Notes under the pieces: model-generated | Database searches by the model: none | Seen by the model: the letters and a program-made list of their open reading frames with translations, nothing else | Told to the model about the DNA's origin: nothing | From: an uncultured Schaedlerella sp. | GTDB lineage: Bacteria; Bacillota; Clostridia; Lachnospirales; Lachnospiraceae | DNA length: 64,000 nt | Direction: 5' to 3' | Assembly: GCA_934435195.1 (NCBI GenBank) | Contig: CAKSAJ010000001.1 | Location: 186,001-250,000, forward strand | In this document: piece by piece, positions 24,326 to 31,081 of the stretch | How the letters are laid out: each line of letters begins with the position of its first letter | How positions within the stretch are numbered: position 1 is the stretch's first letter | Position numbers and translations under genes: made by a program

Positions 24326-24874
24326 TTAAAATCTGCCTCTTACAGCGGATGTTTCCATAGAACCGCTAAGTAAATCCTGTAAATCACCTGTAATGTCAAC
24401 ATTTGTAGGTGTTACAAGGAAAATATAATTTGAAATTTTCTGAAGATTTCCACTGATTGCAAAAGTAGCACCAGAAATAAAATCAATAATTCTCTGTGCG
24501 ATCTCAAGATCCAGACCTTCTAAATTCAAGATAACCGTACGTCCTGCAAGTAAAGTCTCTGTAATCTCTCGAGAATCATCTACTGAAGTAGGTTTTACTA
24601 CACACACTTCCATGCTTGCTCCACGTCTGGATGCAGGTTGACGCATTGGTGTTACCTTACTGCTTGCTGCAGGTGTAAATTTATTCTCGATATCTTCTCC
24701 AGCATCAAAATCTTCAAATTCAGGTTCTTTATTAGTATGTTTCTTCCCGAAGAATGAACGATGAGGTTTTTCTTCTTCATAGTCATCGTCATACATCTCA
24801 TCCTCATCATAGAAATCATCATCATAATCATCATTTAATTTCATGATGTCCAGAAACTTATCAAACACTCCCAT
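24326..24874 (-). CDS. sepF: Cell division protein SepF
   Basis: SepF tethers and bundles FtsZ at the septum. The 182-residue product begins MGVFDKFLDIMKL, an amphipathic membrane-binding helix. An acidic Asp/Glu/Tyr-rich linker (about 15-60) and the SepF core (about 95-180, with VILNLEGLDLEIAQRIIDFI and GATFAISG) follow. I chose ATG 24874 after AAGGAGTG; the frame to 24901 adds residues that would mask the membrane helix. The linker is unusually acidic but otherwise the family layout is complete. Confidence 0.95.
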   Translation of the reverse strand: MGVFDKFLDIMKLNDDYDDDFYDEDEMYDDDYEEEKPHRSFFGKKHTNKEPEFEDFDAGEDIENKFTPAASSKVTPMRQPASRRGASMEVCVVKPTSVDDSREITETLLAGRTVILNLEGLDLEIAQRIIDFISGATFAISGNLQKISNYIFLVTPTNVDITGDLQDLLSGSMETSAVRGRF

Positions 24875-24936
24875 GTTTACACTCCTTCTTGTGCGATACA
24901 CACAACATATTTTTATACATTACTTTCTTTATATTT

Positions 24937-25629
24937 TTATATATTATAATTTCTTGCACCAAAAATCCCTGTTCCAACACGAACCATTGTAGCACCTTCT
25001 TCAATTGCAACAGCATAATCATTGGTCATTCCCATAGAAAGTATGCTCACATTAACATTATCAATGTTTTTTGCATTAATGTCAACAGATAATTTGCGTA
25101 AATTCGTGAAAATTTCACGATTTTCTTCAGAATTTTCTACAAAAGGCGCAATTGTCATCAGTCCACATACTCGAACATGTGAAAAAGCAGAAATTTTTTC
25201 TATAAAAGGAATAACCTCTTCCATTTTCAGTCCAAATTTACTTTCCTCTTCTGCTACATTGACCTCCACTAAAATATTGGCCGTCAAATTCTTCTTAGCA
25301 GCTTCTTTTTCAATTGTCTCTGCCAGCTTCATAGAATCCACAGAATGAATCAAGTCAACTTTATCAATGATATACTTTACTTTATTGGTCTGTAAATGTC
25401 CAATCATATGCCAGTGAATATCTTTTGGCAGGGCCTCGTATTTTTCAGTTAATTCTTGAACTTTGTTTTCACCAAACACGCGTACCCCTAAATCATATGC
25501 TTCCTGAAGCACTGAAATAGGTTTTGTCTTACTGACTGCGATCAAAGTTACATCCTCTCGTGAACGTGAAACTTTATCACAAGCCTGTTGGATATTTTGT
25601 TCTACTTCATTTAATTGTTCTTTCAACAT
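24937..25629 (-). CDS. YggS/YlmE-family pyridoxal-phosphate homeostasis protein
   Basis: This family binds PLP and buffers vitamin B6 and amino-acid pools, with no known enzymatic activity. The 230-residue TIM-barrel protein has the PLP lysine K34 in LIAVSKTKP, the FGENKVQEL motif, WHMIGHLQTNK and GMTNDYAVAIEEG. I chose ATG 25629, about 9 bases after TGGAGG; the longer frame to 25644 begins inside that site. It is the Clostridial ylmE position, directly before sepF. Confidence 0.93.
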   Translation of the reverse strand: MLKEQLNEVEQNIQQACDKVSRSREDVTLIAVSKTKPISVLQEAYDLGVRVFGENKVQELTEKYEALPKDIHWHMIGHLQTNKVKYIIDKVDLIHSVDSMKLAETIEKEAAKKNLTANILVEVNVAEEESKFGLKMEEVIPFIEKISAFSHVRVCGLMTIAPFVENSEENREIFTNLRKLSVDINAKNIDNVNVSILSMGMTNDYAVAIEEGATMVRVGTGIFGARNYNI

Positions 25630-25653
25630 TATAAAAACCTCCATATATCTTTT

Positions 25654-27042
25654 TTACTGAAATACTACTTCATTTTCTGTAACAGAGTGCCCATCTTGAA
25701 CAATATGATCATAATTGCTCAAGCCATATGCTGTACCTTCTTGAATGATATAATAATCATCGTTTTCGCAAAGGATTTGAATTGTTTTAAATACGGCATA
25801 TCCTTTATTAATACAAAAAACCCCTTTTAAAGCTCTTTGATCACCTAAGGAATATGTTTCCTGAGTTCCGGATTCCCCTGTCTTGATCAGGACTGTTCCG
25901 GATTCAAAGGCTTCCGGATTTAAATAAACAGTTCCATCTGCCTCTGTATAATAAATATCTACGGTTTGATATTTTACAGAATCACCATCTTGTATCATCA
26001 CGCCCTGTGAAGAACTGTTTCCACTCGTCGTCAGATATTCACCAGGGATTGTATAAAACAATTTTTCAATCACTGCACTCTTTGGTATTTTCAACCCACT
26101 CTGATCATCCAGAATCAATTCTACAGATAAAAATCTACTATTAGAATATTGAATCATTGCACTATCATAAGCCAAATGTCCATAATAATCGTCTCCTTTT
26201 TTAACGATTGATAAACCTGCCCAAATAGTATCATTATTCTTATTAATCCGCGTTTTAACATACTGGATTCCCGCAAGACTGGCTGCTGTTTTTTTATCTA
26301 GCTGTATATAAACATCCCAGTTTTCATCCGTAACAACTTTATATACTGGATCACCGGCTTTTATTTTTGTCTGATCTGTCAATTGTGTAGATTCATAATT
26401 GCTTCTGTCAAAATTTTTATTATCAAGAGTATCTTCTGTTAAATTTTCATAACCATCTACATTTAAAACAAGTATTCCATCTGAATCACTTGGATATGTA
26501 GCAATGACATCTGAATTTCCGGCAATTACTGCATCTAACTGTGAGGTTTTTGACTGATTTGCAGCACCATGTAATGCCGAATTAATTTCTGTTTTTAATG
26601 AATAAACAGATGAAAAATGTCCATTTGTATAGCTTTCATTAAAATCCTGTATTTTATAAATAAGATTATTTTGCTCTTCATTTGTAAGCATGGTGCCTTC
26701 CGTATCATTTCCACTTGGAATATTCAATTTATTATTGGATAATACATAAATATTATTACCTTTTCGAAGCTTGGAATTTTCATCTTGAAAATAATTCACA
26801 TAGCCACTTGCATCGGCATAAAATACTTGCTCTTTTCTAAGTACAAGTCCGGTATAAGAATTATCTTTTACAATGCTTCCCTCTCGTACTTCATATACAG
26901 ATATTCTTTTTGCGGTTGCATATGTAAAAATTGTAACAACAAGATAAATAAATATAAATGCAAAAAGAACAATTCCTATATTCATTTCCTGTTTATTTTT
27001 ATAATGTCGGATATTAATTGTTTTCTTTACTTTTCGTTTCAA
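25654..27042 (-). CDS. HlyD-like membrane protein at the head of the ylmE-sepF operon
   Basis: The 462-residue product has a basic N-terminus and one transmembrane helix (about residues 20-42). An extracellular region with biotinyl-lipoyl-like beta segments (EVREGSIVKDNSYTGLVLRK; KIKAGDPVYKVV) surrounds a middle helical part, as in HlyD/membrane-fusion proteins. No ABC transporter or outer-membrane partner is nearby. Its conserved place before yggS-sepF-ylmH suggests a cell-envelope or division role rather than export. The start is TTG 27042, 6 bases after GAGGAG. I can support the HlyD-like architecture, not a function. Confidence 0.75.
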   Translation of the reverse strand: MKRKVKKTINIRHYKNKQEMNIGIVLFAFIFIYLVVTIFTYATAKRISVYEVREGSIVKDNSYTGLVLRKEQVFYADASGYVNYFQDENSKLRKGNNIYVLSNNKLNIPSGNDTEGTMLTNEEQNNLIYKIQDFNESYTNGHFSSVYSLKTEINSALHGAANQSKTSQLDAVIAGNSDVIATYPSDSDGILVLNVDGYENLTEDTLDNKNFDRSNYESTQLTDQTKIKAGDPVYKVVTDENWDVYIQLDKKTAASLAGIQYVKTRINKNNDTIWAGLSIVKKGDDYYGHLAYDSAMIQYSNSRFLSVELILDDQSGLKIPKSAVIEKLFYTIPGEYLTTSGNSSSQGVMIQDGDSVKYQTVDIYYTEADGTVYLNPEAFESGTVLIKTGESGTQETYSLGDQRALKGVFCINKGYAVFKTIQILCENDDYYIIQEGTAYGLSNYDHIVQDGHSVTENEVVFQ

Positions 27043-27093
27043 TTCAGACTCCTCAAATGAAATCCTATAAATCTATTCTTCATTAACTTGTCT

Positions 27094-27122
27094 AGTATAA
27101 CATTTTTTTATGTATATTTCCA
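27094..27122 (-). promoter_or_regulatory. Promoter of the HlyD-like/yggS/sepF operon
   Basis: On the minus strand TGGAAA (27122-27117), 17-base spacer, TATACT (27099-27094). The -10 is good, the -35 weak. Confidence 0.55.
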
Positions 27123-27170
27123 GCGTTTCAACAAATAATAAGAGTATTGATTGGAAAAGGAGGAATTCAA

Positions 27171-27374
27171 ATGAAATGGTTTGATAACACGTCTTTAACG
27201 CTTGTAATCATCGGAGCAGTAAACTGGTTGTTAATTGGAATTTTCCGTTTTGACTTGGTTGCATTCTTATTTGGAAATATGAGCTGGCTTTCTCGTATCA
27301 TTTATACGCTCGTAGGATTATGTGGGCTCTATCTAATTAGTCTGTATGGAAGAATAGAAAATATATCAGAATAA
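27171..27374 (+). CDS. DUF378-family small membrane protein
   Basis: The 67-residue product has two hydrophobic helices (about residues 8-24 and 38-57) joined by RFDLVAFLFG, with the VIIGAVNWLLIG motif of the DUF378 family. The function of the family is not known. I chose ATG 27171, which follows AAAAGGAGG; the upstream TTG 27147 precedes that site. The gene stands alone between divergent and convergent neighbours and ends in a strong bidirectional terminator. Confidence 0.88.
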   Translation: MKWFDNTSLTLVIIGAVNWLLIGIFRFDLVAFLFGNMSWLSRIIYTLVGLCGLYLISLYGRIENISE

Positions 27375-27393
27375 TATTTTAGAATATTACATC

Positions 27394-27432
27394 AAAAAAG
27401 ATGCGGATTAAATATGATTCCGCATCTTTTCT
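27394..27432. terminator. Bidirectional terminator between the DUF378 gene and the carboxypeptidase gene
   Basis: Arms GATGCGGA and TCCGCATC with A6 on one flank and T4 on the other serve both convergent genes. Confidence 0.9.
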
Positions 27433-27441
27433 GTATTTAAA

Positions 27442-28518
27442 TTAATTTTCTGATGATTTCGTTCCAACTCCTGCAGCAAGAAGTGCTGTCATATCATCGT
27501 AAAGAATTGTCTTAGTATCTGCTCCCATGATTACAGATATATAAGGGTTCGAATCCATATCCTGATTGTATAAAATAACACAAGATCCTGCTTCGTCAGT
27601 TGTACCTGTTTTACCTCCAAGTACATTCACGCCATCTGGCGGAGTTGCTTCTCCGGCTGAATAATAATTCGTAGGAATCCACTCTGTTGTCCACTGGTCT
27701 CCATCAGCAGATGTAATCGTTGCTGAGTATGATTTCTGGGAAATAATATCAATAAATGTTGGATTCTTCGCACACGCATTAAACATTAAATAAAGGTCAT
27801 AAGCCGTTGTATATTGTTGTGGATCATGAAGCCCATGTGGATTAACAAAATTTGTATTAGTTGCACCTAAAGCCTTCGCCTCTTCATTCATCTTCTGAAC
27901 AAAAGCTTCTACACTTCCACCAACATGCTCTGCTATTGCCAATGCTGCATCATTACCTGAATAAAGCAGCAGACCGTTCATTAAATCATACATAGATACC
28001 TGATCACCTGCTTCAAATCCGCAAACTTGTGCATCTGCTTCCAAATTCACAGCATTTTCGCTTATTGTAACAATATCATCGAGATTTCCATATTTTAGAG
28101 CAACATAAGCAGTCATAACTTTTGTTGTACTGGCCGGATATAACTGTGTATGAATATTGTCTGCATAAAGTACTGTATTATTTTTAATATCGAATAAACC
28201 GGCAGCCCCCAAAGAATCGTCGTCTGAATATCCTTCCAATGAAACATTGTTTGAAGTTACACATAAATCTTTTGCAAATGTATCTCCTTTATATAGGCTT
28301 TTATTATAATTTTTCGTCTCATAATCAATTACATAATCCTTCTTAGATCCCGAATGGATTAAATACGCAATTCCTATAGCAGTCAGACATAAAATAAGAA
28401 TAACCAATACGGTTACTACCTGCTGTTGTCTTCGTCTTCTTTTTCGCAATGCCTTTCTTCGTCTTGCTGCATCATAAGAATTCTGTGTCTGTTTTTTGTT
28501 TTTATTTGTACATTTCAC
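27442..28518 (-). CDS. D-alanyl-D-alanine carboxypeptidase (low-molecular-weight PBP)
   Basis: The enzyme trims the terminal D-Ala of peptidoglycan stem peptides outside the membrane. The 358-residue product has a very basic N-terminus (many Arg/Lys at 17-31), a membrane anchor (about 34-54) and a transpeptidase-like domain. The active-site motifs are S130-T-T-K133, S187-G-N and K303-T-G. It is anchored at the N-terminus and lacks the usual C-terminal amphipathic anchor domain of DacA. The start is GTG 28518, about 12 bases after GAGGAG, overlapping mgsA by 17 bases. It is the last gene of the elongation operon. Confidence 0.93.
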   Translation of the reverse strand: MKCTNKNKKQTQNSYDAARRRKALRKRRRRQQQVVTVLVILILCLTAIGIAYLIHSGSKKDYVIDYETKNYNKSLYKGDTFAKDLCVTSNNVSLEGYSDDDSLGAAGLFDIKNNTVLYADNIHTQLYPASTTKVMTAYVALKYGNLDDIVTISENAVNLEADAQVCGFEAGDQVSMYDLMNGLLLYSGNDAALAIAEHVGGSVEAFVQKMNEEAKALGATNTNFVNPHGLHDPQQYTTAYDLYLMFNACAKNPTFIDIISQKSYSATITSADGDQWTTEWIPTNYYSAGEATPPDGVNVLGGKTGTTDEAGSCVILYNQDMDSNPYISVIMGADTKTILYDDMTALLAAGVGTKSSEN

Positions 28519-28897
28519 GCCAATCCAAATCTCCTCTGTCTAATGCAAGAATCAAAGCCTCTGCAGTGGCAATGTTTGTTGCAATTGGTATGTTATAGAT
28601 ATCGCACAGCTTTACAATATCGTTGACATCCGGTTCATGAGAACGTGATGTTAATGGATCTCTAAAGAAAATAAGCAAATCCATATCATTATGTTCAATC
28701 TGTGCCCCTAACATCTGTTTTCCGCCTAAATGTCCAGGAAGATATTTATGGATTGTTAGGTTTGTAACATTTTCAACCAAAGTACCCGTTGTTTCCGTTG
28801 CATACAGATTATGTTTACTCAATATTCCTCTGTACGCAATACAGAAATTCTGCATAAGTTTCTTTTTTGCATCATGTGCTACTAATCCGATATTCAT
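28502..28897 (-). CDS. mgsA: Methylglyoxal synthase
   Basis: MgsA turns dihydroxyacetone phosphate into methylglyoxal and phosphate, a bypass of lower glycolysis. The 131-residue product has the family motifs LVAHDAKK, TTGTL, PGHLGGKQMLGA, LIFFRDPL, HEPDV and PIATNIATAEAL. Its length is normal. ATG 28897 has AGAGGAGTG upstream; the longer frame into rodA is not needed. The gene lies between rodA and the carboxypeptidase gene inside the rod operon, an arrangement without an obvious metabolic reason. Confidence 0.95.
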   Translation of the reverse strand: MNIGLVAHDAKKKLMQNFCIAYRGILSKHNLYATETTGTLVENVTNLTIHKYLPGHLGGKQMLGAQIEHNDMDLLIFFRDPLTSRSHEPDVNDIVKLCDIYNIPIATNIATAEALILALDRGDLDWREMYK

Positions 28898-28913
28898 TAC
28901 AAGTTCACTCCTC

Positions 28914-30044
28914 TTACTGGTATTTATTCTGTTGAAGTCCAACATTAAGAACAAGGCCGATTCCTATATAGAAACAGACAACCGAAGTCTGTCCATAACT
29001 GACAAACGGAAGTGAGATTCCGGTATTTGGGAACAACATTGTTGCTACACTGATATTAATAAAACTTTGAAGTCCGATCAATGCAGCTACTCCAGAACAG
29101 ATGATCCTTCCACTTATGTCTTTCGTCCTCATTCCAACAGAAATACAACTGATTACTATTAATAATAGCAAAATAATGACGCTACAACAACCCACAAATC
29201 CTAATTCTTCACCAATAATTGCAAAAATAAAATCTGTTTGAGGCTCTGAAATAAAATTACCATTCTTAACAGAGGTTGTTGCATCACTATTATAGCCTTT
29301 ACCGGTTAGTTGTCCTGACCCGATTGCCATAACAGAATTCAGCTGCTGATATGCTTCATCCGATTCATATTTCTCCGGTTCCAACCACGCAAGAATTCGG
29401 TTTTGTTGATATTCATGAAGAAGTGGTTGATTCGGCTGTATGACAATCACAAATAAAATCACTGCTATTGGAACTACAATGGCCAATACTGTTCCTATAA
29501 ATTTGTAACTCAACCCGCCTACAAACATCAATACACAGAATAATAAGCCCAGACATATTGTATTTGATAAATTTGGCTGCTTATAAATCAACGCTAAGGA
29601 CGGAAGAATAAGTGCAACGCCCTGGATGATCGTCCACTTATCATTGATTACCCGATGTCGTTTCTTTAAAAATTGTGCATAGAATAAAATCATTAAAATT
29701 TTAGTCAGATCAGATGGCTGAAATTGAATAAATCCTAAATTTAACCATCTGGTTGCTCCATTTGCCTCAACACCGAATAAAAGTACTGCTATAAGTAATA
29801 CTAAATTAACGATGTATAATAACCAGTAAAATTTTAAAATCCACTCATAATCAATCAAAGAAACAATCACCATCGCAACAAAACCAATGAGCACTCCAAG
29901 GAGTTGTTTGAATTGATAAGAGTCTTTTGCGCTTCCTACAACAAAAATTCCAACAATAGATATTGCAAGAACAAGTGCAATTAAAATAAAGTTATAATCT
30001 TGTATATGATATTGCTGTTTAAGCTTTTTAATAAAAAATTTCAC
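28914..30044 (-). CDS. rodA: RodA-type peptidoglycan glycosyltransferase (SEDS family)
   Basis: RodA polymerises lipid II with PBP2 during cell elongation. The 376-residue protein has about ten transmembrane helices. The catalytic Asp is D271 in TDFIFAIIGEELG, and the C-terminal LPFVSYG region is typical. The usual QPDLG motif reads QPNLS (residues 156-160), with Asn for Asp. The start is GTG 30044 after AGGAGA. Position next to minDE, PBP2 and mreCD supports RodA rather than FtsW or SpoVE. Confidence 0.92.
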   Translation of the reverse strand: MKFFIKKLKQQYHIQDYNFILIALVLAISIVGIFVVGSAKDSYQFKQLLGVLIGFVAMVIVSLIDYEWILKFYWLLYIVNLVLLIAVLLFGVEANGATRWLNLGFIQFQPSDLTKILMILFYAQFLKKRHRVINDKWTIIQGVALILPSLALIYKQPNLSNTICLGLLFCVLMFVGGLSYKFIGTVLAIVVPIAVILFVIVIQPNQPLLHEYQQNRILAWLEPEKYESDEAYQQLNSVMAIGSGQLTGKGYNSDATTSVKNGNFISEPQTDFIFAIIGEELGFVGCCSVIILLLLIVISCISVGMRTKDISGRIICSGVAALIGLQSFINISVATMLFPNTGISLPFVSYGQTSVVCFYIGIGLVLNVGLQQNKYQ

Positions 30045-30054
30045 TTTTTTTCTC

Positions 30055-30249
30055 CTATAGTTTTATATGTATATCCGATCTTGAAATTTTGATATCTAAC
30101 TGTTCTGGTTTGATATCAATATATTTGGAAATTGCAAGATATATATCGTTTGACATTTTCTCTACTATATCAGGTGTACATTTCATTCTATCGGCTACAA
30201 CTAATGACCGTACTCTTTCTTTTGCAATCTCAACAGATGGCACACTCAT
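30055..30249 (-). CDS. minE: Short MinE-like division-site topology factor
   Basis: MinE drives MinD off the membrane by stimulating its ATPase. The 64-residue product aligns with the MinD-binding helix and core of MinE (EIAKERVRSLVVADR, then NDIYLAISKYIDI and KPEQLDIKI). It starts MSVPS, without the amphipathic membrane-targeting segment of about 12 residues that opens typical MinE (about 85-90 residues), and its C-terminus is short too. ATG 30249 follows AGGAGG. An in-frame TAA lies eight codons upstream, so a longer N-terminus would need a frameshift. It follows minD by 13 bases. Confidence 0.82.
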   Translation of the reverse strand: MSVPSVEIAKERVRSLVVADRMKCTPDIVEKMSNDIYLAISKYIDIKPEQLDIKISRSDIHIKL

Positions 30250-30262
30250 ATATTGCAGCCTC

Positions 30263-31054
30263 CTAATTTTTTACAAATATATGTTTAAAACGAGAAAGGA
30301 TGCCTTCTGGTCTGTTAAAATCCGGTATTGGTATCTCTTTTCCTAAAATCCGCTGACAGATATTACTATATGCCTGCCCGGCAGCACCAGATTCTCCGAT
30401 GACCGCTTCCCCCTGGTTTGTTGCAATTACAACCTGCTCATCATCCGGAATTACTCCCAGAAGCGGAATTGCCAGAATTTCCGTCACATCTTCTACTGAC
30501 ATCATATCGCCCCTCCGTACCATATCAACACGAAGTCTATTGATCAGCAACTCTTTTTTTTCAATTCCATTTGCTTCCAGAAGACCTATGATACGATCTG
30601 CATCACGAATAGCAGAAACTTCCGGTGTAGTTACAACAATTGCTCTGTTAGCACCTGCAATTGCATTTTTAAATCCTTGTTCGATTCCGGCAGGACAATC
30701 AAGTAAAATGTAATCAAATTCCAGCTTTAATTCACTGATCAGCTTTCGCATTTGTTCTGGTGACACCGCTGACTTATCTTTTGTCTGCGCTGAAGGGAGT
30801 AAATACAACTCCGGAAAACGTTTATCCTTGATCAATGCCTGCTTCATCCTACATCCACCGGAAATCACATCTACCAGATTATATACAATACGATTTTCCA
30901 ATCCCATGACAACATCAAGATTCCGAAGTCCTAGGTCTGTATCAATAACTACAACCTTCTTGCCCTTTGATGCAAGTCCTATTCCGATATTTGCTGTCGT
31001 TGTTGTTTTACCAACACCGCCTTTCCCTGATGTAATGACAATTACCTCACCCAT
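30263..31054 (-). CDS. minD: Septum-site-determining ATPase MinD
   Basis: MinD is a membrane-cycling ParA-type ATPase that places the division site. The 263-residue product has the deviant Walker A GKGGVGKTTTT, DTDLGLRNLD, LLDCPAGIE, and a C-terminal amphipathic helix (LSRFKHIF) for membrane binding. I chose ATG 31054, about 10 bases after AGGAGG; the TTG at 31063 is too close to that site. It is in the order PBP2-minD-minE-rodA. No minC is present between PBP2 and minD, where it often lies in Clostridia. Confidence 0.96.
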   Translation of the reverse strand: MGEVIVITSGKGGVGKTTTTANIGIGLASKGKKVVVIDTDLGLRNLDVVMGLENRIVYNLVDVISGGCRMKQALIKDKRFPELYLLPSAQTKDKSAVSPEQMRKLISELKLEFDYILLDCPAGIEQGFKNAIAGANRAIVVTTPEVSAIRDADRIIGLLEANGIEKKELLINRLRVDMVRRGDMMSVEDVTEILAIPLLGVIPDDEQVVIATNQGEAVIGESGAAGQAYSNICQRILGKEIPIPDFNRPEGILSRFKHIFVKN

Positions 31055-31081
31055 TCTTGTCAATCCTCCTGCAATTATTTC

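Noticed and set aside
30055..30249. MinE with a longer N-terminus from an upstream start
   Set aside because: An in-frame TAA lies eight codons before ATG 30249 and the minD stop lies just before it, so no upstream start is possible without a frameshift.
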